A DNA stretch of 64,000 nt from Larus michahellis (GCF_964199755.1 NC_133899.1:26763446-26827445); one strand, 5' to 3'. Numbered from the stretch's first letter, positions 46,343-58,868 are shown. A program made the numbers and translations. Notes: generated by a model from the sequence alone, not told the origin.

Positions 46343-49300
46343 CTGTAAGAGACCACAGCAGGAGGGCACCTCACCTACAGCCTTTTGGAGTCCAGTAGAC
46401 AATATTGGGACAAAAGGGGAAAGCACCAGTGGGCAAGAAACATCCCATGTGAAGAGAGGAACAGAAATGCTATGAGCTGCTGGCAGTCACCTCTCTGTGA
46501 GGCTGTGAGCACGCCAGCCTAAGCAAGCTTAAGAGCACTGCAGAGAAAAGGGAATGGCATGAAAGGGGAGAGGAAAAGGTACAGCAGCAGGGGGGATGGT
46601 GGAAGCAGGGCCCATGTCATGGCCCTGGTCCGCTCAGCTGGAAGAGCCTGAGAACAGCATAAAGAGCAGGGCAGGACTGGGGCGGAGACAGGAAAGCTCC
46701 TGGGGAGCTCCGACAGTAACAGAAAGGTGCAGAAAGGAGGTTGCAGATGAGACAGAGGAGCGAAAGGAAAGTCAGGCCTCAAAGCACTTGCTGTTACCTG
46801 TTGACCATCTTCTTCACGGAGTCAAAGTGATGGCACATGTTGAGAGCTGCCAGATAGCTCAGATTAGGAATACTCAGGTAGAAGTTGAGCATTTCCCGTT
46901 TGTGACCCTCCAGCTCCGTTGGCACGCGAATGGCAGCATCTTTTCTTTGCTCCACCAAAGCCAGGTCTTTCAGCAAACCAGCAGTTTCCTCTTGGCAAGA
47001 GCTAAAAAGAATTCGGACCCCAGCCTGGACCAAGGCCGAGAGCACACCATCATAGTACTGCGTCCTCTGGAAAAAGCGTGTCGTTTCTCCTGCAGAGTGA
47101 GAATCTCAGTGAGATTTTACTTTAAGAAGTGCTAGATGACTGCAAAAAAATCTCATTAATTGTTTGCAAAGCCAAACTCCTCAAAGATCCCTGGCTTTGA
47201 GAACTCACAAACAAAAACAAGATGAGGGAAACCATCTCACGGAAAGGAGGCAGCAGGGGTCATGGGAGCAGGATTTACTTGGTTATTTGAGAGGTAGACT
47301 TTAGGAATTTACACTGAAAATGCAAATTAAACATCATTAGGAGAGAGGATTGGGAGGAACACATGGTTAAGTGATGAACAACAGGACAGATGATAGAAAT
47401 GAGAAGAGGTTTTGTAAAGCTACAAAAGTAAGAATGCACTCAAACTCTGTGTCAAACAAGAAACAAGCAGCACTCTGGAAACAGCGTCATGAGAAAAACT
47501 GGACAAAACACTGAAAACAAATGTCACCTTCAGCAACGAGGTAAAAAGGCAGCTCAAACGCAATCCACTTATCTACAGCTCCCGCTGAGAAACATCATCT
47601 TTGGTGACCAATTCTATCATTGTTTCCATATCCAAACCATCAATAAATTAGATTTACGTCACAAAAACAAAGCTGCATCCACCACAATTTGATTTCAATA
47701 GTGAAGGTTTATATCCCAGAACATCTGTAATTTCATTGGAGCTGGGAGCTCCAGTTCCATTTGCTGTGAAGCAGGTGCAAGCAAGACCTCTCCATTATTT
47801 TCTAGGTGGCACTGAGAATAGACAGCATTAGTAAAGTCATTTGATTGCGTAATTTGGATCTTGGGATCAAAACAGATGGCTTGTCCAAACTATATAATAT
47901 AAAGAAATAGTCCTGAATTTTCCACAAATGGTTAATCAGTTCAGGAGGTGACTTTGAGACTGCTCTGTTCTGTGCTTTGTGACACAAGGCAATAGCTCAA
48001 ACATGGGTTTCCCAAAGTAGCTCTTTGTCGGAGCTCTCTTTTTGTCTTTTTCTAAAAACTGATTTAATGCAGCTAATTCTCTTTCGCTTGTCCCAGCAGC
48101 AGCCATTACCGGTTTGGTCTCTACACTCTGGAGGTGGACTCAGCAGGTGGGATGGTGTGCACAGGAGCTACCAGTCTCACTGGCGCTAACCCCTGAGAGG
48201 TTTCCCATAGTTTGACAGACACCACTCGTTACATCACTGCTAAAAAAAATACTTGAGTCCACTATTATTCTAGTGCTCAGCACAGATAAGGTTGTGCTTG
48301 TTCCTTTATTGTACTATTCTCACCTTGTTGAAATCTGTCTTGAAGTTGGGGGGTTTCTGCACATATTAATATGGTCAGTTATAAATGTTTGAGTTAATAA
48401 TTACTGAAGCAGGGAAAAGCAAGTTAAGGAATGAATCCCTCTGGATCCAGTTGTATATTTCTGCCTATATTAAATGGCTCTCAAAAGCAAAACAAATTGT
48501 AATGCTCAGCTGATGACCTTATTAACGTAAGATTCCTACAGAGACTAGAATACAGGTTTTCAATCTACTTTCCATCCCATATTATACACAAAGCTGGTGT
48601 GGCCAGTGGAAGCCTTGAGCAGACCAGTGCGTCCCCATGCCACCCCCGCCTGGGAACACCTACCTGATTTAATCCTGTCCTTCTCCACAATCACACATAT
48701 TCTCTCAAACATGCTCTGCAGGCGCTGGAGCCGCTGGGTGACTTTATTCCTGTTCACAGAGTTCAGCAATTCTGACAGAAATTTCCTTTCCACGGCCATG
48801 CGGTTGCTGACGATGTAATCGCTGCTGCTCAGCGAGCAAACCTGCACCTTCACCCCATGAACGGCCTTCAAGGCAGAAATCACCTCTGCACCAGAGGAGA
48901 TCTCCCGGCTGTCAACCAGAATAACGAGTGGAGAGTTTTTCTCCAGAGGGTTGCGTGGAAACAGAGCTGTAGCTGGAGAGGGGTTTGTGGCAGCCGAATG
49001 AGGTGGAACTGAAGTGTTCCTGCAGGTGTTCTTCAAAGAACTTTCCACCTGTAAATGATGACAATCACATAGTATTTCTAAGAGATCAGAGAAGCATAAG
49101 ACCAAAGAAAACCATGCCAATAAAAAAGATGATTTCCAAATACTGATGCTTAACAGATACACTTTGTTCCACTTTTATTTTTCCAAAAATCCAATTAATA
49201 AAGTCTTTAAAAAAAGGTATTTTTTTTGATTTGCAAAACACAAACACTTTCAGATTAACACTTTAATTCCCTATAAACAATCTCCCAAATTGGCTGATCT

Positions 49301-52300
49301 AATTATTTAGCACCTTGAACGACAAAAGCACGCAGCCTTCAGTAACAAGTTCAACAAAAACTGAATACTGTAAATGTTACAAGCCAGGCAGAAAAGCGTA
49401 AAAGATCAGGAATCCAACCTCGGACTATGAAGGGTTTTAATTTAGGAGAGTGAACAAATACTTTATAACTACAAATGCCAAATAATTAGTGGACACTCTC
49501 TACTATTTGAAATAGATCCATATTCCTCCATGGTTGTCAGACTCAAGACAGTATCTAATCCACAAGTTTTATTTATTGACTGCTAAGATACTCTCCAAGT
49601 GACCCTGCGAGTACAGAAGCTTCCTATATAGAAGAGAAGGGAGCCGATGTAAAGCAGTACCCGCAGACCCTGCTCCTTTGTCACCAGGAGCACCCTCATC
49701 CTTGCTGCGGTATCGCTGACGGCCCTCAAAACAAGAGGCTCCCACCACCTGGGCTTCTCTAGCAAAACATGAGACAAGGGGAAGGTCCTGTTTTGAATTA
49801 ACACCAACCTCAGTGGGAGCCTGGAGACCCTCCTTCCCCGAATCAGAGCTAGCGACAGCTGGTGGAAAGCATGTGCTCCTGATTTGATAGTCTGTGTGAA
49901 AATCCAGCAGTTCAGATACTGAAGCTTTCAAGTCGAGAAGCATCTCACTCTTAGTCTCCACAGACTGACAAACACTGGTTTCCCCAGCAGTTTTTGTGTG
50001 CTGCGCAGAGGAGACTGAAGGCAATGACTTGGGTAACTCAGCATTTTCCTGTTCTGCCCTGGAACAGTCTGTTTTCATGGGCTTCTCATTGCTGACACTT
50101 GTTTCTTCCCCACTGGAATCACTGAGAACAATAATTCGTGATGGTTTCCTCTTTTGCATGGGGACAGAGTAGTTCTCTTCCACCCTGGCCTGGTTTAATT
50201 TTTTTCTGCGGCGAGTGAGGTATTGTTTTTTTCCACTAACAAAACTCTCATTATTTAGGAGATCAAAATTCACGCACATTTCCTCCTCACTAGATTCACT
50301 TTTTTTGCAAGTTTCCTCTTCCTCCTCTCCAACACAGAAACTGTCTTCTGCGTAAGTCTGGTCTTGCTCAGGAATCTGTCAGGGGAGAAACAAAACAAAC
50401 CCAGTAAGTTTTGAAACACTGTAATGATCTTGCTCCTCCTCTCCATAAAGGCACTTGGCTTATCCAGTGCATCCTATGCCAGGTTACTGTGGGGCCCAGG
50501 AGCTCCTCACACCTCTCAGACCTCCCCTGCTGAACGTGCTTGGCAGTTCTGGAGCTACTTCCACGGCAGGCCTGACACTCTCCCAGCTGTGCCTGCAGCG
50601 AGCATACACGCAGATCTCGGTCAGGCCCCTGATGCGTCACCAGAAAGCTTTTAATGAGAATATTAATTGTATCACAGGAGAAGTGAGACTCGCTCACTAA
50701 TACTGCTCAAACAGACGGGAATCTCCTTTGTGTGTCTCTGCACAGGGGGAAGGACTCTGAACCGCCACGCTTGCATACTCGGGACAAGCTGTGGTTTTGC
50801 CTGAAGACAGGCAGATTCCACACCTCGTACGGCAGGTGACACACAGTCAGAATTTCTCAAGGACAGCAGTCATTTTGTTTCATACCTGCGAGAAAATTTC
50901 CATGGTGTTGACTTCACGGTGAACCATTTTGTATCTATTGCCAAGAGCTGGACTACGCACAGATTTGAGGTAAACTCCTTTCATCTCACGGTCTAAATTA
51001 AAACAAGAGAAAAGAGAATACGGTATTAACAAGCATATAACTTTTAATTCATTATTGTTACATTGTGTTTTCCATATTAAGAAATTCCTTTATAGTCACA
51101 CAAAACAAAAATTTGAAGTTCTCCAGACACCTCAGAAAATCCCAAAGCAAAGGAGTAGGTGTACCCAGCTTGCTGTCATGGAGGCTGCTATGTGGAAGGT
51201 TTTGTCTGTAGGCAGAGGTCCGGATACCCGCAGCAGGGAGAAGGGCAACGCTAACCACAGCAAACCCAAACCACTCAGTTTTCCGTGTTGCAAAAGTCTC
51301 TCCCAAAGCAGACGTAACTGATTTCAGAGGCTGGTGAGAATGGGGTGGTTTTATTGAAGCCCACACAGGATCTTACAGGGAAGAACTCACAATTTCAGTG
51401 GAGGAGAAAAATCCTCAACAATATCTGGGAATCTTAAATTGTAGTAAGACGATTGCCTCATGCACATATCCCAGGGAAAGACCAGGTTCATAAGCACAGG
51501 GGTAAATAAACCATCTCGGCCAAAAACCAGCACTACCTTCTCAGCTCTGTCAGCGTCAACACTGTAATTTTATCTTTAACATTCAAATTGTTATTTCATG
51601 TCATATTTTAAGTCTCTCTATAACAGAAGGATTCAGAAATTTCTAAGTGAAATAGAAAATTGCATTTCTGTTCAATCATAATGGTGTAAGAGGGGGAGGT
51701 TGACTCAGCGAGAGGCCATCTCCTGCCCCTGCAACCCTCAAAGAACTGGCTCCAGCCCGCCCAAAGCTATGGCATGGCAGAGGCTCCAGTGAGGAACTTA
51801 CTACATAAAAAAACCATGCTAATTAAACCAGATAATGGATTTACCCCAGCTGAGGAGGTTACTGCTTCGCAGCTGACACTTGCTGACATACCAGCTGACC
51901 GAATGGCCATGCCTCTTGTACACCATTTGCTAAGCAACACCCCTTATCTTAAAACCACAAATAACTCCCCTCATTCACCGTTTAACACTTGTGTGATCTC
52001 CACATCATCATTCAGGAACTGAGCAAGGGAAGAGGTCAGCTCCTTCTCTGTGTCATCGCTCTCATCAGATGAAACACCATCTGCATCTTGCTGGGACAGC
52101 TCAGCTTCTTCATCTAAAAACTGCCTTGCTGCACGCTACAAGACAAAAAAATCCAAAAAAAATTGTAGTTAGAAGCTGGCCCCCAATTAACTAATGTTAC
52201 CTAGGAGACCTCTGATCAAATCAGTTAATGAATTCAGAACATCAGCTGCTTACATGGTCACAGATATTAAGCTTCTGGCTTTGAAAAGAGAATCCCTTGC

Positions 52301-55300
52301 AGGGAAAGGTGATGTAAAGAAGACAAAGCTCAGTAAAACACACGACAGCGCACGATTCATTTTAGTTGCTTTCAAAAATGTGTTTCGATTTTGAAGAGCT
52401 GGATTACTCGGAACCCAAGCCGACTAGAGACTTCAGATACAGACTTCACTCTGGTTTGCCCTTTTCTGTTTAGGTCTTAGGATCGTTTTGTGAATTCATC
52501 AGGCAATGCAACTCGTTATTGAGAAAATGCTCATCTTTGGGGAAGATAAGGCACTTCACATGTGAACTGCAGTCCAGGAGACATAATACAGACCTTGGTT
52601 CTAAGTTCCATCAAAAACAGACAACGCCACATTCACAAGAATGTACATGGAAAAAAAATAAATTAATTCAGGAAGATGTTTTGTCAGAGATACTTTGTAT
52701 TAAATACTTTGTATTTTTCTCTTATAATTTCAGCTATAAAGTACTAAAGTAAAACATGAAAAAAACAAAAAACATTGTGTCCCAATTAGTCCAAAAGAAT
52801 GATTCGTTTGCCTTCAAAATACGTTGAATGAAAAGCACAAGGCTGTAAATTGTTGTTCAGTACATGGAAGACAAGGGCATCTTGTGCTAAAATAAGTGAC
52901 ATCTCCAATTTTCAAATTTTTCTGTCTTTTAATTACTTGCTTACACCAATCAGTAAGCCTGAATGACAGGCCTTATTAATAGTTCCTTTTCTAGAACAGT
53001 TTTGATTGTTTTGAAACACACTGGAGGTCACCTGTTTACAGGAAAGAACTCTCAATGCTATTGCCAATTAGTCTTAATCCTTCTTATTTGTGAAGGACTA
53101 CGGAGAGGACAAACCCTGCAGTGTGAAAAGAACTGAGACACCAGAAACTAACAGTCAAGAGTCTGGTCACGCTTGGAAACAAGAAGTTACCAGGTTCTTC
53201 AATTATTTATTGAATTTTTGAACTCAGCCAATGGTCGCCTTGGACTTCTCACAATCTCCGTTAATGTAATTGCAGATCTCTGCTGCACTTACAACTCCAT
53301 TGCCTGCACTTCTGGGAGAACACCCTAACTGGCGGTGGACTGATCAGAATGATTTTCATGTCTTGGATCTCCTGTGGATCTGGAGTTCTGGCATGTTCAT
53401 CACTATGGATGTTTAGGTAAGATGATATGCGAAGGCAGAGTAGAATTTCATAAGCATACACGTTCTCTTTCCATGAACCTTTTGGTCTCACATTAAGAAA
53501 ATGTTTAAATAAAATTGAAAGATTATTTTTCATCACTGATACTATAGGGGAGTCTCCATAATGAAGATTATCTTTAAAACATTAAAAATATCTAACATAA
53601 TGTGCCCTGGAGCCCAAGCAGTAATTTCTGCTTAGCCAGCCATGCATATTTAAAAGCTTTTTCACTTACTATGAATATATAATTCTGGCCCTGCATCTTC
53701 TCCTGCATCCATTCCTGATGCTGTGACAGATTAAAGTGTAAAACACAAAGTTACGATTTAAGCTTTGGGGTCGAGGGATCATTGCTGTCTTAATATGTTC
53801 AAAGTCGAAACCATTGGAGTAGGTGGTAAATTCGTATGAACAAGTATCTACTAGCGTAAGTTCTGGATGAGAACCTGAGGTTCCTGAGTCCAACTAATCT
53901 TTGAGTGTCTTCTACTCATAATGTAAATTGTTATTTTGCTTCAGAACATTATGATGCAGGGCCCTGCAGATCCCTCTGAAAGTCAGGCAATGGATGTGAG
54001 ATTATCCAGTGTTTCAAGATATGATCTCAAATGTTTGCGATAAACTTGTGTGAAATAGCTGTGAGCCTCAACCCTCCTAAACAATGTCTTGAAAACAAAC
54101 AACTGCCCAACTGTGTGCCTGCCACAACACAGTTGTAGCATAAAGCTCCATTTTAGGCTCCAGAATGAGTGTCTCAATGACACAGTAAATTTTTTTCTTA
54201 AGTATGTGAAACCAGTGCTCAACATTAGTGGCATTTTCATGTTTTTTAAAAATTTCAATATAGACAAATTATAAAATACTTTCAGTTCATTGTTGCAGTT
54301 TGAACAGAAAGTAAAATCTCACAAAGTCTCTTTCTGTCTTTTTTTGGGGGTTTTCTTTTGCAACACGTTCTGCTCGTGTTCAAAGACGCATTCTTCAGAG
54401 CCAGGTTGGCAATGTTGCAAATGTGCACTTAGACACACACAACACAGCACGGCAGTTTTCTACACTGCAACTTCAGTGCCAGCTGCTCCAAATACGACCT
54501 TCAACATATTAAGAGAGACACATAACGTCACATACCTTGTACGTAAAATTGCTCTTCACCTTTTGCCGTTTGGTACTTCTCAGCTTGTTTGTGTTACGAG
54601 CTGCTGAGCTGCTACTTCTGGTCCTGCTTGAGTTCTTCTGAAAATCCATGCTGTCATCACTGGACACGTCTGACTGGAGGAACATTTCACAAACACTTCA
54701 ATAAAGACTAAAGCAACCAATATTTTAATTACACAGTCATCCTTCAACATCCGGGGTTTTTAAGCAACACCTGATTTTTTGTGATTGATTTGCTATGGTA
54801 AAATAATGCAATAATGCTAATCATCTTATTAAATACAAAAGGAACAGAAAAAAAACATGTTATTTGGAAGAAAAATTAGGTAAAGTGTGACACGATTATT
54901 TTTTTTTCACTCAAAGCTTTGTGGTAGAAAGGTTATTTTACTGCCTTTCACAAAGGGAGAGGCTCAGCTCTCCTGCCTATAACAATATCTCACTGCCAAA
55001 CAACAACTGCGCAGTCGTCTATGGAGACCTCGGGAAAGAACTGAAGGATGGAAAGCAATTACATTCTAATATGCCTTAGGTCAGAGGGCATAAAATATTT
55101 TTAATAAGAACACTTGCCTACTGACTGAAGAAAGAGTAAATGTTTAAATATATACTCCATGAATGAGTTTGCATTATTTTTCTTCTGTCTCACCAAAGCA
55201 CTTACTAACCATGTTAAGGGGGTGTCGGCGTTTTCTGATGGCATGGATCGGCGATTCAAAATCACTATCGTTCATACCCTATGTAAACAAAAAGAAGTAC

Positions 55301-58300
55301 AATTGCAAAGGGCATTTTTGTTTTGGTGTTTGACTTATCATTTTGCTTCTCATCTTTTTGGCGTTTTTTTTGTTGGGTTTTTTTCCTTTTTCTAAGACTC
55401 ACATCAGGAGACTTCAAAACATTCTTTTTTTTCCTATTTTGTCTCTGGAAAACGATCTCTTCTTCACTCTCACTGCTGGTTCCTACAGCAAAAATAGTAA
55501 ACAACATTCACAAGAAAATGCCTTGTTCACAATACAATATTGCTATAACAGAGCAATCAAAATCTGTCTCTCTTATAAAAGTACCTACAAAGGAGATTAC
55601 TTATTGATCTATGTGGCAAATATTGTTCTCTTTAGCCTTGTTAATCAAAATAAATAATCTCCAGCTGAGATGTACAATAAATCCTGCTTCCCAGGAGAGC
55701 CTCTGAGTGGAAGTGATTACCCCGGCAGTACAGATCGAGAAAAAGGGAGGTAAGAAATGAAACCAAGAGAAGTCGTCCTTAAAAGTTGAGTAAGAGTTAC
55801 ACTTCTGGAAGCATTTTGTAATACATGTCCCTTTGGGTGCACTGAAACAAACACAGAACTCACTAAAACGTCCTCTCGCCAATTCTTTTTCAAACAACTC
55901 CAGCAGTTTTTGATTTTACAAAGGACTACCTTTATGAAATACAAGATCTTCCTTCACATCCTGTATGACAAAGGCCCAGTGCTGGCCGAGCCCCGGGACT
56001 GGGTGCAATGGGTGTGCTGCCCCACAGCAGGCTGGGCATTAACTGCCCCTGCGGCGCTGCCGGAACTTCCCTCTGTGTCTGTGAGGGTACAGCAGGAGAT
56101 GGGGGGTGGAGAGTTGGTTCTGACTAAATCGCTCAAATGTTTGAATTTCTTTAAGGAAACACATAAAATTCCCCAACATTCCACTTCTAAAATAACATAT
56201 TTAAATACCAATAACTATCATTTCAACAACACACGCTCCCCGGGGAGGTTTTCAAGACCCGAGCAGACAAAGCCCTTAACAACCTGATCCAGGTTCAGTG
56301 CTAACCCTGCAATTCTAAAACAACAATTTGGGGTTTTTTGTGGTTTTGGTTTTGTCTCTTCTGGTGTTTTGGTTTGTGGTTTGTTGTTTGGTTTTGGGTT
56401 GGGTTTTTTGTTGTTGTTGTTGTTTTGTTTTGTTTTTTAAATGTGGAGTTTCTATTCCTCAGGAACAATGACAGGAAAAGAAGGAAGACATGGATTCAGG
56501 GACTCTGCATGGATACAGATGCAGGTGATTACGGATCAGATGGTGAGAAGCTTAAGAAAGGGCTGTGAATGCAGTTCTGGTCACACAGTTATGTCTGGCA
56601 CGGCTGCACTGTAAGCACTTGTGCAGAGGTATGAGAGGTTTAATTCTGAATATTTCCGCCAACACGTGTGCATGCATTTCAGCCTCAAATGGCTAAGCGC
56701 ATATGCAGGGTTAAGATTCTGGAAAGTCTCATTGACCCAGCTTCTAATATTACAACCATTATTCCCTTTTCCTTTCATCCTTCCCACCTAAGTCATAAAC
56801 CAAACTGAGGATCCAAAAGATACTGAATTCTATTTAAATAAACATGAAGATATTAAGTAACTGTACCACTGAAATCCCTACCTGCAGCAGGAGACACACG
56901 TAAACTACGAAGGGTGGTGTCTTCCAGGGTTTCGGTTCTTCCTAAAGGGGAATCAAGTGCATCCACAGCTGAATTCCCAAAGTTCTGCCTGCGTGGGCTT
57001 TTATTTACTTTATCTGCGAGAGGCACCTCTGGAATTTCCTCCCTGGGACTAGAGAAGACATTCATAGGAATTCTTTTGGCAGCTTGAATATTCATAACCT
57101 TTCTACTTGTTGGGGTCGGAAGTGCAGAAGCCAAAGCTTTAGGTGATGCGTTTCCTGTTCTTCTGGCTCCTGCCTCCAAGAAAGGCCCTGCAGCAGCAGC
57201 AGCCTCAGCCTCAGCCCCTTCTCTGGCACTCACGGTCCTGCTCTGGAACGGCAACGGTGTGGAAATGGCTCCTCTCTCAAGACTTCTGCAATCCCATTTT
57301 GGCGATGTTTCAAGTCTGGAGATATCATTTAGTAATTCTTTTTTATCGTCAGTGGATTTAACATCTGCATGAGTCCCCAAGGCATTGTTGAATTTTCTGG
57401 TATTATTTGTATTTTCTTCAAAGACTTCACTCTCACACTCTTCGATGGAAAATCCCAGATCAAAGGTAACAGAAAACAATTCTTGAGAACAGTCATAAAG
57501 ATCATCATTATCCAGACCCTGCTCGGTCACACTAATATCTCCTGACTCTTCCAGGGTGGTAGTTTTACCGACTATTGGCCGCTCCTTGGGGGTTCTGTGG
57601 GTGTCCTTGCAACATACCTCCAAGGGAAGCCACGTGGGGTCGTGCTCCGGGGCTGGCCCAGCACCACTTCCACCACAACCTGACCTGACTAAGCGCTTGT
57701 TACTCATGGAAGAACTCACATTATTTGTGTCATCACGGTGTTCATCTTCAAACAAATGTATACTCTTCTCTTCAACAATCACATTTTTCTTGTTCGCTTT
57801 GAGATGTTCTTTATCTTTTTGAACAAAATACTTACTTGACGGGTTATTTGTCAGAGTGTGACTTATTGTTGGAGTTTTCTTTTGGATTTCAGTCAATTCT
57901 TCATTGTCAAACAGACTGTCAAAGCTGTCATTGAAGTGAAGTTCCTCTTTGGCTTTAACAGCAGCAGTCTCAGAAGATGTTGCAGTTTTTGAAAAGCAGG
58001 TACTTACAGAAGCCCACAATTCACTGTTGACTTTCAGTTCAGGATTTTCAGAGAGCAGCAGTGAACAGTTAGCTTCTGAGGGTGCAGGAAAGACTCTGTC
58101 CCACAGTTTCTCTGAATAACTACCAGAAATAACTTTTTGAAAAGGACATAGTGTTTCTTCATTTCTCATTATGTTTTCAAAATCATAAAGTTTATTCAAA
58201 GAGGGAGGAGATTGTGATAAAAGCCTTTTCACATGGGAAAACGCTTGCTTTAACCAAGAGGGCTCCTCAGATGGTCTCACAAGCACGAATGAATCCACGT

Positions 58301-58868
58301 ATGATTCAGGAAGATAAAATAAGTCAGAGGATACAGGTGATTTCTCAACTGTGAAGCTACTATAACCCGAATCTGCGTGGTTTGTCTCCAGTGACCTACA
58401 AGCTTTATCTACAGTTTTGTACTCCTTTGTTGCTGCACTTTCATGAATTATAGTACTTTCACTGTTGTCACATAAGTCAATAAATTCATTTAAGTCAAAT
58501 GTCACCGCTAGTTCCTCATCTTTTTGACTGCCCTGGTCAGTATTTTCATCCAGAGCAAGTCTTTTTGCTGAGCAAGAAGCTGAGGTGTTACTATCTGTGG
58601 GCAACGCAGATTCTAAATTTAGTGCAGAAGTTCTTGTAGGACTCTTTGGTTTTGTTACTTTAAATGTGGTAAAGAATTCACTCCTGCTATCATTCGTATC
58701 CGTTAAAAACGGTTTTACTTTTGATCTGTGCGCCATGTCTTTTGTCGATGAGCGTGCTTTCTGATCAAATGTGTAGCTGGTCATGGAAAGATGCCTTTTA
58801 TTCCTTTGAACATTAACATCTTCAAGATGTAAGTGAGGCTGAATCTCCAGTTCATAGCTGCAATCTCC
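46195..58868 (-). CDS. FANCM: FANCM, Fanconi anaemia group M protein: 3' half, ten coding exons
   Basis: FANCM is an ATP-dependent branch-point translocase that anchors the Fanconi core complex and the BLM-TOP3A-RMI complex to stalled forks. Minus-strand exons: 58868-56882, 55482-55403, 55278-55210, 54673-54536, 52135-51979, 50992-50886, 50375-49749, 49048-48664, 47089-46798, 46342-46195. All phases join, giving 3,990 nt (1,329 aa plus stop). The lengths and order correspond to human exons 14-23. Visible parts are MM1-like (HADSGYSSF...SSDLFYLPE), MM2 (LFSVTFDLGF), acidic linkers, 'EMKGVYLKSVRSP', the XPF/ERCC4-like domain and the C-terminal helix-hairpin-helix segment. The helicase exons are not visible and must lie beyond 64,000, so this is a partial gene cut by the window edge, not a truncated one. 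Confidence 0.95.
46798..47089 (-). CDS. FANCM: FANCM exon equivalent to human 22
   Basis: 292 nt. It encodes 'QYYDGVLSALVQAGVRILFS', 'SCQEETAGLLKDLALVEQRK' and 'YLSIPNLSYLAALNMCHHFD', with almost every position recognisable from human FANCM. It covers the end of the ERCC4-like fold and the first helix-hairpin-helix. Confidence 0.96.
47090..48663 (-). other. FANCM intron (between exons equivalent to 21 and 22)
   Basis: About 1.6 kb. No transposon, RNA gene or other exon is recognised. Confidence 0.7.
48664..49048 (-). CDS. FANCM: FANCM exon equivalent to human 21 (XPF/ERCC4-like nuclease domain)
   Basis: Acceptor catcatttacag|, donor AAATCAG|gtaggt, 385 nt. It encodes 'LVILVDSREISSGAEVISAL', 'SDYIVSNRMAVERKFLSELL' and 'RLQSMFERICVIVEKDR'. 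The VDSRE and ERK elements of XPF-family nucleases are present. The glycine of the GDxnERKx3D motif is serine here, and the last acidic position is glutamate. Confidence 0.95.
49749..50375 (-). CDS. FANCM: FANCM exon equivalent to human 20 (linker)
   Basis: Acceptor cccctgacag|, donor GCCCAG|gtggtg (chosen because it is phase 0), 627 nt. It encodes 'IPEQDQTYAEDSFCVGEEEE' and 'KRKPSRIIVLSDSSGEETSV', like human 'IPEQDETYLEDSFCVDEEES' and 'RIILPDDSSEEENN'. The rest is a diverged disordered linker. Confidence 0.9.
50886..50992 (-). CDS. FANCM: FANCM exon equivalent to human 19
   Basis: 107 nt. It encodes 'DREMKGVYLKSVRSPALGNR' followed by 'YKMVHREVNTMEIFSQ', against human 'DSEMRAIYMKSVRSPLMNNK'. 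The acceptor is ttttaatttag|. Confidence 0.96.
51979..52135 (-). CDS. FANCM: FANCM exon equivalent to human 18
   Basis: 157 nt, acceptor gtcttgtag|, donor AACG|gtgaat. It encodes 'RAARQFLDEEAELSQQDADG' and 'LAQFLNDDVEITQVLN', like human 'HVARKFLDDEAELSEEDAEY' and 'LLDFLNDETQLSQAIN'. Confidence 0.95.
52136..54535 (-). other. FANCM intron (between exons equivalent to 17 and 18)
   Basis: About 2.4 kb. It contains a possible 51-nt in-frame cassette at 53,670-53,720 with good splice sites. No transposon is recognised. Confidence 0.65.
54536..54673 (-). CDS. FANCM: FANCM exon equivalent to human 17
   Basis: 138 nt, phase 0 at both ends, acceptor gttcctccag|, donor TACAAG|gtatgt. It encodes 'SDVSSDDSMDFQKNSSRTRS' and a basic stretch ending 'KVKSNFTYK'. 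Confidence 0.9.
55210..55278 (-). CDS. FANCM: FANCM exon equivalent to human 16
   Basis: 69 nt, phase 0 at both ends, acceptor gtttacatag|, donor AACATG|gttagt. It encodes 'GMNDSDFESPIHAIRKRRHP' and then 'LNM', like human 'NSEVDSPLHAVKKRRFPIN'. Confidence 0.93.
55403..55482 (-). CDS. FANCM: FANCM exon equivalent to human 15
   Basis: 80 nt, acceptor ttgctgtag|, donor CCTGAT|gtgagt. It encodes 'GTSSESEEEIVFQRQNRKKK' followed by 'NVLKSPD', like human 'NESEDDEIFRRKVKRAKGNV'. Confidence 0.95.
56325..56442. repeat. GT-rich low-complexity tract in a FANCM intron
   Basis: About 115 bp made almost only of G and T on the + strand, with runs such as TTGGTTTTGGG and (GTT)5. The transcribed FANCM RNA carries the complementary A/C-rich sequence. 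Confidence 0.9.
56882..58868 (-). CDS. FANCM: FANCM large exon equivalent to human 14 (FANCF- and RMI-binding region)
   Basis: 1,987 nt, acceptor tttgtcaccag|, donor GCTGCAG|gtaggg. It begins 'GDCSYELEIQPHLHLEDVNV' (human 'GECSYELEVESYLQMEDVTS'). In order come an extra 'LAVTFDLNEFIDL' motif at about residue 122, the MM1-like 'HADSGYSSFTVEKSPVSSDL', 'HVKRLLSQSPPSL', the MM2 motif 'DCSQELFSVTFDLGF' at about residue 460, and a GC-rich Ala/Glu stretch 'EGAEAEAAAAAGPFLEAGA' absent from the human sequence I recall. Most of the remainder is disordered and poorly conserved. Confidence 0.96.
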
